This document shows, piece after piece, positions 26,182 through 35,002 of a stretch of DNA of 64,000 bases. The stretch comes from Haliea sp963974125. Its GTDB lineage: Bacteria > Pseudomonadota > Gammaproteobacteria > Pseudomonadales > Halieaceae. Under the pieces are notes generated by a model. It did no database searches and was not told the DNA's origin. It saw only the letters and a list, made by a program, of their open reading frames with translations. The position numbers were made by a program, and so were the translations under genes. The first letter of the stretch is position 1; each line of letters opens with the position of its first letter. The stretch spans positions 53,536 through 117,535 of the forward strand of contig CAXBCH010000008.1 of the NCBI GenBank assembly GCA_963974125.1. The letters are read 5' to 3'.

Positions 26182-28707
26182 ATGGATACTTGTTACTGTG
26201 TCAGGTCACTCGCTGCAGGGCTGGTGGGCCTGCTGCTGTCGTCGCTCGCCAGCGCTGCGCCGGTGGCTGTGGGCCGCGATCAGAGCCTCGCGCTCGCGGA
26301 TCCTGCCATCGTCCGGGTCGAGGTGCTCGGGGCGGAGAATGTGTCCCCAGGCGACCCGGGCGCCCTGGTGGTGGGGTTCAGCGGCCAGAATGCCTGTCTG
26401 GTTTATGTCTTCGAAGACTCCGCCACGCTCAACCAGGAGGTGCGCCTGGCGCTTTTCGATGCCAATGACAATATTCTCGGCCTGCCCATCATCAATGTTA
26501 CCAATGCCTACCACAACACGGTCGACGCCAGCTGCGGCCCGGTCACGATCCCGGTTACCAACACGCCACCGGTCGCCGTCGATGACAATTTCGGCGCCGA
26601 CTATGCCGGCCGCAACGTGCTCGCCAACGACAACGACACCGATGGCGACCCGATTACCGCCAGTCTGGTCACCGGCCCCCAGAACGGCAGCCTGTCCCTG
26701 AACCAGGATGGTACCTTTGTCTACGTTCCCAATGAGGGCTTTTTCGGCACCGACAGCTTCACCTATCGGGCCGGCGATTTCGAGTCGCTGAGCAATGTCG
26801 CCACCGTAACCTTGCTGGTGCCGGAACCGCCCAACAACGCTCCCGTGGCCACCGACGACGACTTCGGGACAGATTTTGCCAGTGCCAATGTCCTGTCCAA
26901 TGACTCGGATCCCGACGGCGATGCCTTGAGCGCGGTACTGGAGCAGGCTCCGGCCAACGGTACCCTGTCGCTCAACGCCGACGGCACCTTCAGCTACAGC
27001 CCGGCGCCTGGGTTCGTGGGCGAGGTCATTTTCAGCTACCGCGCAGCCGACGGCGACCTGCAGAGCAATGTGGCCAGTGTCCGCTTCGTGATCAGCCCCG
27101 AGGCCTCTTCGCCTCCGGTCGCGGTGGATGACGATTTCGCCGATGACTTCGATACCGGCAACGTGCTCGACAATGACCTGTTCTTCAATCGTGACAATCT
27201 CACGGTAGTGAAGGTAACCGAGCCGGTGGGCGGCGTGCTGCAGCTGAATGCCGACGGCAGCTACGTGTACCGTCCCTTTGCCGGCTTTAGCGGCGGCGAT
27301 TCCTTCACTTACCTCATCCGCGACCAGCAGGGGCGCGATTCCAATGTCGCCACTGTGGCCTTCAGCGTCGACGGCGATGCGGCGGGCGAGGACGGGGTGA
27401 CCGGCAAGCAGGACGCGGATGGTACCAGCGTACTGGCGAACGCCAGCGTCAACGAGCTGCGCGTGTCCCGCCGTATCGACGCTATCTGCAACCGTCTGCA
27501 GCCCGATACTGAAGGGCAGGCGGATCTGCTCAATCTCTGTACCAGCCTGCGCCAGCAGGGCACCACCGCGAAACAGGCGCTGGCGGCGCTGCAGGTGATT
27601 ACCCCGGAAGAACTTGCCGCCATGGGCAAGTCGGTGCGGGTGCTGTCCTTTGCGCGCTTCCGCAATATCGGCGGGCGCATGGCGCGCGTGCGCGAGGGCG
27701 GCTCCAAGGGCCTGAGTCTGGCGGGGCTCAATCTCAAGTACGGCAATACGGTGGTGACCGGCGAGCAGCTGAATGCGGCACTGGATGAATCCCGCGACGC
27801 GCTGGGCATGGGCGCCAGCGGTGACGAGATGCTGGCGGACAGCCGGGTTGGGCTGTGGGTACGGGGCGACCTCAGTTTCGGCGATCAGGACAGCACTGCG
27901 CTGGAATCGGGTTTCGATTTTGATGCCCAGACCCTGACCGGTGGTCTCGACTACAGGGTCAATGACAACCTGTTCGTGGGGACCTCCCTGTCGGTGGGCA
28001 AGACGGAAGTTGATTTTGCCGACAAGCTGGCGACCACTGACACTGACAATTACGCACTGGCTCTTTATGGCAGCCTCTACCGTGGCGCCAGCTACGTTGA
28101 CGCAGTGTTCAGCTATGGCTGGTCCGATGTCGATACCGAACGCAGGATCGCCTACCAGGACTTCGGCGGCAGTGTCGATCGCGTCGCCAAAGCGTCTACC
28201 GACGGCAACGAGTACTACATCAGCCTGAACCTCGGCCACAGCCTGGATCTCAGCGGTATCAAGTTCGACCCGCTGGTGCGGTTCTTTTATCTGGACGGCG
28301 AATTTGACGGTTTTACTGAAAGCGGCGCCGGCGGGCTGGATCTCAGCGTGGACAAGCAGGGTTTCGAGTCCATGAGTTTGACCGCCAGCGGTCAGCTCAG
28401 TTATACCTTCCTGCCCTCCTGGGGGGTGGTGACACCCTATGTGCGCCTGGAGTACACCCGGGAATTCGAAGACAGCGCGGACGGTGTGCGCTACCGGTTC
28501 GCCAACGACCCCTTTGCCGCCGCCGAGGAGTCGCTGCTGATCGATGTCGATGACCCGGACAGCAGTTACCTGATCTATGGCGCTGGTGTCGCCGCGCAGT
28601 TTGCCTTTGGCGTCAGCGCGTTCGTGTCGTACCAGGCGCTGGGCAGCTACGAGAACCTGAGCGGGGAAATCGTTTCGCTCGGCATGCGCTGGGAAATGGC
28701 GTTCTGA
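26182..28707 (+). CDS. cadherin-like repeat protein with autotransporter beta-domain
   Basis: The 841-residue protein has a signal peptide (to about residue 25) and an unknown N-terminal domain. Three Ig/cadherin-like repeats of about 90 residues follow (about 128-214, 218-305 and 310-400), each built on PPVAVDDnF, NVLanDxDxDGD, DGTFxYxPxxGFxG and DSFTYR. After a helical linker (about 420-550) comes an autotransporter beta-barrel (about 560-841) ending in MAF. The barrel would insert in the outer membrane and display the repeats. It is first in an apparent operon with an RTX protein (48 bp gap) and type I exporter genes, so the two proteins may act together at the surface (inference). Two antiparallel reading frames over the gene are shadows. 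Confidence 0.8.
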   Translation: MDTCYCVRSLAAGLVGLLLSSLASAAPVAVGRDQSLALADPAIVRVEVLGAENVSPGDPGALVVGFSGQNACLVYVFEDSATLNQEVRLALFDANDNILGLPIINVTNAYHNTVDASCGPVTIPVTNTPPVAVDDNFGADYAGRNVLANDNDTDGDPITASLVTGPQNGSLSLNQDGTFVYVPNEGFFGTDSFTYRAGDFESLSNVATVTLLVPEPPNNAPVATDDDFGTDFASANVLSNDSDPDGDALSAVLEQAPANGTLSLNADGTFSYSPAPGFVGEVIFSYRAADGDLQSNVASVRFVISPEASSPPVAVDDDFADDFDTGNVLDNDLFFNRDNLTVVKVTEPVGGVLQLNADGSYVYRPFAGFSGGDSFTYLIRDQQGRDSNVATVAFSVDGDAAGEDGVTGKQDADGTSVLANASVNELRVSRRIDAICNRLQPDTEGQADLLNLCTSLRQQGTTAKQALAALQVITPEELAAMGKSVRVLSFARFRNIGGRMARVREGGSKGLSLAGLNLKYGNTVVTGEQLNAALDESRDALGMGASGDEMLADSRVGLWVRGDLSFGDQDSTALESGFDFDAQTLTGGLDYRVNDNLFVGTSLSVGKTEVDFADKLATTDTDNYALALYGSLYRGASYVDAVFSYGWSDVDTERRIAYQDFGGSVDRVAKASTDGNEYYISLNLGHSLDLSGIKFDPLVRFFYLDGEFDGFTESGAGGLDLSVDKQGFESMSLTASGQLSYTFLPSWGVVTPYVRLEYTREFEDSADGVRYRFANDPFAAAEESLLIDVDDPDSSYLIYGAGVAAQFAFGVSAFVSYQALGSYENLSGEIVSLGMRWEMAF

Positions 28708-28755
28708 TGTGCGTGGCAGCCACCCAACCAACAACAGGATTGACAGGAACGGTAT

Positions 28756-30696
28756 ATGGCATCGCTAAAACTCTCTGACTCCGCTTTCGGTACCGTCGGC
28801 TTTACCATAGATCAGAATCTCGATCTCCAGGCCATCTCGGCAGACTTGTCGGCAGTGCTCGGTGCCGGCATAGCCCTCGACAATCTGGACGTGTCGAACG
28901 TCACCCTGACGGAGTTGACGGCCTCGGGGAGAGAATCGGGTGGCCTGCCGATCCCGGGCAGCACGCTGACGGTTGGTGGATTTGCCAACTTCGCATTTGG
29001 CGCCAACCCGGCCGTCACCTTCTTCACTACCCTGGCATTTACCCAGCAGACAGTGCTGGCGGAGGATGGCGCGTTTTTCGAGATTCGCGATGGCGACATT
29101 CTCTCCGCTTCCGAGAACGCGCTGCGTTTCGATGAGTGGACAACGACTTTCGATTTCTCCGGCGTTGGCGCGGGAGCCCTGGAAATATTCCTCGACTCGA
29201 TAGCGCCCGGGGATACGGTTGAAACCCCCGGCGGTTACCGGATCATCGGCAATGAGGGTGATACCGTCATTTTTGGCTTCCAGTTTGGCAATCAGGATCA
29301 GACCTATTTCGGCAGCAATGATTACTTCCTGGGAGAGGGCGAGAACGTTTTCTTTGGCGGTTTTGATAACGCCAATGTCACCGGCGGCTCCGGCCGCGAT
29401 GTCATGTTCGGTGGATTCGGCGACTCGGTGCTGCAGGGAGGTGGTGGCGACGACAGCCTGTTTGCCGAGGAGGGTGCCAACCTGCTGCTTGGGGGCGATG
29501 GCAACGATGAGCTGTTCGGCGGCCCGGGGCTGGACATTCTGCAGGGTGGAGCCGGCAATGACATCCTGTTTGGTGGCGAAAGCTTTGGTTCCAGCGACAG
29601 TCTGCTGGAGGGCGGGGACGGCGCCGACTGGCTCTACGGCAGCCGCGGCAATCACGAACTGACGGGCGGCGCCGACAGCGACCGGTTTGTCTTCGCCAAT
29701 GATCACGACATCGTGAGCCGTGTCGAAGGCGAGGGCGGTTTCCTGACCATCAATACCGGGCTCAACGTCTCCGACGGTGAGGTGGGTACCAACGTCATTG
29801 TCGACTTTGCCGCCGGCGAGGACCTGCTGGTGATCGGGGCACGCGATGTGCAGCTCGATTTCCAGGAGTCCCCCACTGACTTCCTTCTCGGTTTCGGCGA
29901 GAGTCCGGTCGGCGGGCAACAGGTGTTCTTCGATATGTTCCCGTTCCAGGAAGGGCCCGGCGAGTTCTTCACCATCCAGGATGCCGAGGCGACAATCACC
30001 GAAAGCAATGTGCTGCTGCGGGTCGAGCAATCGGATTACCTGGTGGTGGACGGCCAGCAACTCGCCGGTGATATTTTTACCGACCCGCAGAGCGAGGCGT
30101 CGAGACCGGCATCTTTCGAAATTGTCTATCGCGATGCGGGCCAGTCACTGGGTCAGAACCATGACCGCTTCTTCGGCCTCGCTCTCGCGCCACAGGTCGA
30201 GGGGGCGCCCCTGGGCGGACAGGACAAGTTTGACCTCACTGCACTGGGTCTGACTGACTTCGAGGCCGCGACGGGTGCGCGACAGGAGGTGAGCGACATC
30301 CTGTTCAGTTTCGTGGACTTGTTCGCGGAGGAGAGCTTCACCCTGGACGAACTGCGGTTCCAGGAAGCGCCGATAGAGGAACTCGTGGCTCCCGACTTTT
30401 TTCTCGACGCGGACGCAGGTCTCTACCGGGCCCTGCACGCCGAGTATGGCAGCAGTGGCTCTTTCGACGAGATCGTGGTGTACATTGATGCCGACGGCGA
30501 CGGGGACTTCTCCCTCGCCAGCGACCTGGTGTTCCGGGTGGAGGGCATTGACGGGAACAACTCGCCCGGGTCGCTCACTGCGGCCGATCTGTTCAATGAC
30601 CCCGCTGCGGATGGCAGTGGCACTGGCATCTTCATCTTCAATGAGAGCCAGTACGAGTTCTGGCTCAACGATGAGTTCCCGGTGCCGGCGCCGTGA
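28756..30696 (+). CDS. RTX calcium-binding repeat protein, type I secretion substrate
   Basis: The 646-residue acidic protein has no Sec signal. It carries glycine/aspartate-rich RTX nonapeptide repeats (about residues 185-315, e.g. GGGGDDSLF, GGDGNDELFGG, GGAGNDILFGG) and an M10-type C-terminal region (FDLTALGLTDFEAA). A second calcium-binding-looking loop, DADGDGDFSLASDLVF, lies near residue 577. Such proteins leave the cell through an ABC/HlyD/TolC channel using an uncleaved C-terminal signal, and fold outside on binding calcium. No protease or lipase motif is visible, so it may be structural or adhesive. The exporter genes follow directly. Confidence 0.85.
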   Translation: MASLKLSDSAFGTVGFTIDQNLDLQAISADLSAVLGAGIALDNLDVSNVTLTELTASGRESGGLPIPGSTLTVGGFANFAFGANPAVTFFTTLAFTQQTVLAEDGAFFEIRDGDILSASENALRFDEWTTTFDFSGVGAGALEIFLDSIAPGDTVETPGGYRIIGNEGDTVIFGFQFGNQDQTYFGSNDYFLGEGENVFFGGFDNANVTGGSGRDVMFGGFGDSVLQGGGGDDSLFAEEGANLLLGGDGNDELFGGPGLDILQGGAGNDILFGGESFGSSDSLLEGGDGADWLYGSRGNHELTGGADSDRFVFANDHDIVSRVEGEGGFLTINTGLNVSDGEVGTNVIVDFAAGEDLLVIGARDVQLDFQESPTDFLLGFGESPVGGQQVFFDMFPFQEGPGEFFTIQDAEATITESNVLLRVEQSDYLVVDGQQLAGDIFTDPQSEASRPASFEIVYRDAGQSLGQNHDRFFGLALAPQVEGAPLGGQDKFDLTALGLTDFEAATGARQEVSDILFSFVDLFAEESFTLDELRFQEAPIEELVAPDFFLDADAGLYRALHAEYGSSGSFDEIVVYIDADGDGDFSLASDLVFRVEGIDGNNSPGSLTAADLFNDPAADGSGTGIFIFNESQYEFWLNDEFPVPAP

Positions 30697-30738
30697 TCTC
30701 CGGCACCCGGCCAGAACTGAATCCGGTGTTCACCTGAT

Positions 30739-32472
30739 GTGAGTATTCCCCGCCCAGGCTCCGAGCTGTACCAGGCGCTGGCAAGCTTTCGACCCTCCCT
30801 GTGGGCGCTGGGTCTGTTCAGCCTCTGTATCAACCTGCTGCTGTTGGCCCCCGCCATCTATATGCTGCAGGTATACGACCGGGTAATTACCAGTGGCAGT
30901 GTGCCGACCCTGGTGATGCTGACCCTGGTGGTCCTGTTCCTGTTTGTTGCCATCGGCGCGCTGGAGTGGGTCCGCTCGCAGATTCTGCTGAAGCTGGGCT
31001 TGCGCCTGGAGCTGGCGCTGGAGGACCGGGTGTTCGATATCTCCTTCCGGGAGGCGCTCTACACCGGTGGCCGGGCGACCCAGGGACAGGCCCTGGCGGA
31101 CCTCGCAGGTCTGCGCCAGTATCTGGCCAGTCCGGCACCCAATGCGCTGTTTGATGTCCCCTGGTTGCCTGTGTACCTGTTCGTGATGTACTTGCTGCAC
31201 CCGCTGTTCGGACTGGCGGGCCTGGTATCCGCTGTCGTGTTACTCGTTCTGGCGCTGCTCAATGCCCGCGTCAGCCGCCAGCCCCTGCAGGAAGTCAGCG
31301 ACGCGACCGCAGACAGCAACGCCTTTGTCACCAGGAATCTGCGCAATGCCGAAGTGGTGGAGTCCATGGGCATGCTCGGTGACATCCGCCGCCACTGGCA
31401 GCAGCGCCATTACCAGCTGCTCACGGCCCACGGCCGGGCCGCCGGTCGTGGTGCCGTGCTGGGGTCGATATCCCGGGTGTTCCGTCTCGCGGTGCAGTCG
31501 CTGGTGTTGGGTCTGGGTGCCTGGCTGGTGATTGAGCAGCGCATCACCCCCGGAGTGATGATCGCGGGCTCGATTCTGCTCGGGCGCGCATTGGCGCCGG
31601 TCGACATGCTGATCGGAAGCTGGCGCCAGTGGGTCCAGGCGCGGTTGCAGTACCGGCGCCTGCAGGCGGCGCTGGAGCGTATTCCGCCGCGCCGCGAGCG
31701 CATGTCGCTGCCGGCACCAGAGGGTGTTGTGGTGGCGGAGAATGTGTCCATTGCCCCGCCCGGCAAGCGCATGCTGGTGGTGCGCAGTGCAAACTTCCGC
31801 ATCGAGCGCGGCGAAGCCGTCGCCATTATCGGCCCCAGCGCATCGGGCAAGACCTCGCTGGTCCGGGCCATGCTGGGGATCTGGCCCACGACTGCGGGCA
31901 AGATGCGCCTCGACGGAGCGGAGGTATTCAGCTGGGACCGGGCCGAGCTGGGCCCGCATGTGGGGTACCTGCCGCAGGATGTGGAGCTGTTTGAAGGCAC
32001 CGTCAGCGCCAATATCGCCCGTTTCGGCGAGGTTGATCCGGCGCACGTGGTGGCGGCGGCCAGGCTGGCCAGTGTGCACGAGGCCATCCTGCGCCTACCC
32101 CTGGGCTATGACACGGATATCGGCGATGCCGGCAGTGCGCTTTCTGCGGGTCAACGCCAGCGCCTGGCCCTGGCGCGCGCACTCTACGGCAGCCCCCGGC
32201 TGCTGGTGCTGGATGAACCCAATTCCAACCTGGACGACGAAGGTGAGCGTGCGCTCATCGCTGCCCTGCAGGCGGAAAAGCGGCGCGGTGCAACCATCGT
32301 CGTGATCTCCCACCGCAATACCATTCTGGCGGCAGTGGACAAGTTGATGGTGTTGCGGGAGGGCGGGATTCTGGCTTATGGACCCAAGGCCGAGGTGCTG
32401 CAGCAGATGGAGGCGGGCCGCAGGCAAGCTCAGGCGAAACCTCGGTCACCGGAACCGGGAGCGGCGCCATGA
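30739..32472 (+). CDS. type I secretion ABC transporter (PrtD-like permease/ATPase)
   Basis: The 577-residue protein has an N-terminal six-TM exporter domain (about 20-310) and a C-terminal ATPase. The ATPase has Walker A GPSASGKTS, signature LSAGQRQRLALARAL, Walker B LLVLDEP and the H-loop ISHR. It lacks an N-terminal C39 domain, as in PrtD/AprD exporters that carry RTX proteases and lipases. It starts at GTG 30739 with only a weak ribosome site, so expression may rely on readthrough from the RTX gene 42 bp upstream. It overlaps the adaptor gene by 4 bp (ATGA). Confidence 0.92.
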   Translation: MSIPRPGSELYQALASFRPSLWALGLFSLCINLLLLAPAIYMLQVYDRVITSGSVPTLVMLTLVVLFLFVAIGALEWVRSQILLKLGLRLELALEDRVFDISFREALYTGGRATQGQALADLAGLRQYLASPAPNALFDVPWLPVYLFVMYLLHPLFGLAGLVSAVVLLVLALLNARVSRQPLQEVSDATADSNAFVTRNLRNAEVVESMGMLGDIRRHWQQRHYQLLTAHGRAAGRGAVLGSISRVFRLAVQSLVLGLGAWLVIEQRITPGVMIAGSILLGRALAPVDMLIGSWRQWVQARLQYRRLQAALERIPPRRERMSLPAPEGVVVAENVSIAPPGKRMLVVRSANFRIERGEAVAIIGPSASGKTSLVRAMLGIWPTTAGKMRLDGAEVFSWDRAELGPHVGYLPQDVELFEGTVSANIARFGEVDPAHVVAAARLASVHEAILRLPLGYDTDIGDAGSALSAGQRQRLALARALYGSPRLLVLDEPNSNLDDEGERALIAALQAEKRRGATIVVISHRNTILAAVDKLMVLREGGILAYGPKAEVLQQMEAGRRQAQAKPRSPEPGAAP

Positions 32473-33767
32473 ACAGCGGTGTCCCCGCCAGCTCCGATCG
32501 CCGCTATCGCCTGATCGGGTTGCTGGCTGTGTTTGTCACCTTCGTCGTTTTTGGCGGCTGGGCCAGCCTCGCGCCGCTGCAGAGTGCCGCGCTTGCACCG
32601 GGTGTGGTCACGGTCAAGGACTCCCGCAAGACCCTGCAGCATCTGGAGGGGGGCATCGTCGAGGAAATCCTGGTGGCCGAGGGCAGCGCGGTACAGGCCG
32701 GTGACCCGCTGGTGCGGCTGGATACCACGCAACTGGAAGCGGAGCGCTCCCAGCTGAGGGGCCAGTATGTCAGTCTCCAGGCCCTGGAGGCGCGACTGCT
32801 GGCGGAGCGGGACAATCTGGATGCGGTGGTGTATCCGGTGGCGTTTGCCGGCTTGCAGGATTCCCGCGTGGACGCGGCCATCGCCGGCCAGAACGCGGTG
32901 TTCAACGCCCGCCGCGAGGCCACCGCCGGCGAGCGCGAAGTGCTGGAGCAGCGCATAGAGCAGCTCAGCTCCCAGAGCGACGGCATTCGCGCCGTGCGCG
33001 CCAGCAATGCTCGCCTGCTGGAGTCTTTCGAGACCGAGATTCGCGACCTGCGGCGCCTGCAGGAGCAGGGCTTCACCGGCAAACAGCGCCTGACCGAGCT
33101 GGAGCGGGAGCGGGCCAGCCTGATGGGCGAGAACGCCGAGGCGCTGTCGCGGATTGCCGGCAACGAGATCCGCATCGGCGAGACCCGGCTGCAGATTATC
33201 CAGCTCGACCGCCATCGCCACACCGAGATCGTGAATGAGCTGGAGACTGTGCAGGCCAGGCTCTACGACCTCGGTGAGCGTTTGCGCGCGCTGGAGGACC
33301 GCCTTGCCCGCGGTATCATCCGGGCGCCGGTCAGCGGGGTCGTGCTCGGACTTGCCGTGCATACGGTCGGCGGCGTGGTGCGCCCGGGGACCGCGCTGAT
33401 GGATATCGTGCCGGAGCAGCTGCAGCTGGTGATTGAGGCGGAAGTGTCACCGCTGGATATCGACCGTATCCAGGCCGGCGACCGCGCGCGGATCCGCTTC
33501 AGTGCGTTCAAGTCGGCAACCACGCTGGTCGCCGAGGGCACCATCATCACGATCTCCGCCGACCGGCTGCTGCGGGAATCCGGCGGCGCCCCCTACTACC
33601 TGGCGCAAGTGGAAGTGGATCCAGCCAGCCTGGCACGCATGCCCCACGTCCGCCTGTTGCCGGGCATGCCCGCCGAGGTGCTGATCAATACCGGCAGCCG
33701 CACCCTGCTGCAATACCTGCTGCAGCCGGCCAGCAACGTGTTCGCGCGTTCTTTCCTCGAGGAGTAG
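32469..33767 (+). CDS. HlyD/PrtE-family type I secretion membrane fusion protein
   Basis: The 432-residue protein has a short cytoplasmic N-terminus and one TM segment (about residues 17-35). A lipoyl-like half follows (VVTVKDSRKTLQHLEGGIVEEILVAEGSAVQAGDPLVRLD), then a long alpha-helical hairpin (about 90-270) and a beta-rich C-terminal part ending near INTGSRTLLQYLLQP. This is the standard adaptor that links the ABC exporter to TolC. Its start overlaps the ABC gene stop, as expected for a coupled pair. The outer membrane partner is not in the operon. Confidence 0.92.
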   Translation: MNSGVPASSDRRYRLIGLLAVFVTFVVFGGWASLAPLQSAALAPGVVTVKDSRKTLQHLEGGIVEEILVAEGSAVQAGDPLVRLDTTQLEAERSQLRGQYVSLQALEARLLAERDNLDAVVYPVAFAGLQDSRVDAAIAGQNAVFNARREATAGEREVLEQRIEQLSSQSDGIRAVRASNARLLESFETEIRDLRRLQEQGFTGKQRLTELERERASLMGENAEALSRIAGNEIRIGETRLQIIQLDRHRHTEIVNELETVQARLYDLGERLRALEDRLARGIIRAPVSGVVLGLAVHTVGGVVRPGTALMDIVPEQLQLVIEAEVSPLDIDRIQAGDRARIRFSAFKSATTLVAEGTIITISADRLLRESGGAPYYLAQVEVDPASLARMPHVRLLPGMPAEVLINTGSRTLLQYLLQPASNVFARSFLEE

Positions 33768-33799
33768 GCTGCGGTGAAACCCGCGGAGAACCCAGTGAC

Positions 33800-35002
33800 A
33801 TGACGACACCAGTGCGGCCCGGGCTGATTGTTTTGCTGGTGCTGGTGGGCCTGAACCTGCGCCCGGCACTGTCGTCCCTGGCCCCGCTGCTGGCCCGCGT
33901 GCAGGCGGAAACCGGGCTGTCGGCGGCCGCCATCGGTGCCCTGACCACGCTGCCGGTACTGTGCCTGGGACTGTTCGCGCCGCTGGCGCCCTGGCTGTCG
34001 CGCCGTATCGGGATCGAACGGACCCTGTCCCTGGCCCTGTTGTTGCTGGTTGCGGCACTGGCGCTGCGGGCCAGCGCCAGTGTCTGGCCCCTGTTCGCCG
34101 GCACCGCCCTGGTGGGCGCGGCCATTGGCATTGCCGGCACGGTGCTGCCGGTACTGGTGAAGCGCGACCTGCCGCGGGGGGCAGACCTGATGACCGGCGT
34201 CTATACCATGGCGCTGTGTCTCGGTGGTGCCCTGGGCGCCGGCCTCAGCATACCGCTCGCCGACTGGCTGGGCAGTTGGCAGCGGGCGCTGGCGAGCTGG
34301 TCGCTGCTGGCCCTGCTGGCGCTGGCGTGTTGGCGCCTGAGCGTTCCGCATCCGGTCCCGGACCGGGTTGCCCGACGGCAGGTCAAGCCCGGTCGCGGCC
34401 TGCTGCGTTCGCCGCTGGCCTGGCAGGTGACCCTGCTGATGGGCTCCCAGTCATCGCTGGCCTACATCGTATTTGGCTGGCTGCCGATGTTGCTGCAGCG
34501 TCGCGGCGTGGGTGAGGCCGAAGCCGGTGTGCTGCTCGGTGCCTCGGTGTTCGTGCAGTTGTTCGCCGCCCTGGGCGCTCCCTGGCTGGCGCGACTCGGG
34601 CGCGACCAGCGCCCGGCCCTGGTGTGCCTGCTGCTGCTTATCGGCATCGGTTTCTACTGTTTGCTGCAGGGGCCGCCAGTGCTGCGTTGGCCCGGCGTGG
34701 TGGCGCTGGGCCTGGGCCAGGGCGGCAGTTTCAGTCTGGCCCTGACACTGCTGGTGCTGCGCAGCGCCACCCCGGCGGTGGCCGGCCAACTGTCGGGAAT
34801 GACTCAGGGGATAGGTTACTGCCTGGCGGCACTGGGCCCCCTCGGGGTTGGCATCATGCTGCAGCTGCAGGCATCGCTGACAGTCATCTGGGTGGCCTTG
34901 ACGGCAGTGGTTGCACTGGCGATTGCCCTGGCGCTGCTGGCGGGTCGACGCCTACTGCTGGATGTGGATGAGGGCGGGCGCATCGTGACCCGCAGCCACT
35001 AA
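33800..35002 (+). CDS. MFS transporter of the CynX/NimT type
   Basis: The 400-residue protein has about 12 TM segments. It opens with GLIVLLVLVGLNLRPALSSLAPLL, typical of the cyanate-permease-like (CynX/NimT) MFS subfamily. The substrate cannot be told from sequence; no cyanase or nitroimidazole gene lies nearby. It starts 32 bp after the HlyD gene, so it may be transcribed with the secretion operon. Its TAA stop interlocks with the stop of the converging AstE/AspA-like gene (both stops lie within CTAA, 34999-35002). Confidence 0.75.
   Translation: MTTPVRPGLIVLLVLVGLNLRPALSSLAPLLARVQAETGLSAAAIGALTTLPVLCLGLFAPLAPWLSRRIGIERTLSLALLLLVAALALRASASVWPLFAGTALVGAAIGIAGTVLPVLVKRDLPRGADLMTGVYTMALCLGGALGAGLSIPLADWLGSWQRALASWSLLALLALACWRLSVPHPVPDRVARRQVKPGRGLLRSPLAWQVTLLMGSQSSLAYIVFGWLPMLLQRRGVGEAEAGVLLGASVFVQLFAALGAPWLARLGRDQRPALVCLLLLIGIGFYCLLQGPPVLRWPGVVALGLGQGGSFSLALTLLVLRSATPAVAGQLSGMTQGIGYCLAALGPLGVGIMLQLQASLTVIWVALTAVVALAIALALLAGRRLLLDVDEGGRIVTRSH

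Noticed and set aside
26206..28734. 842-codon open frame on the minus strand
   Set aside because: Antisense to the cadherin-like/autotransporter gene. The plus frame has a signal peptide, repeats and barrel; the minus product has none.
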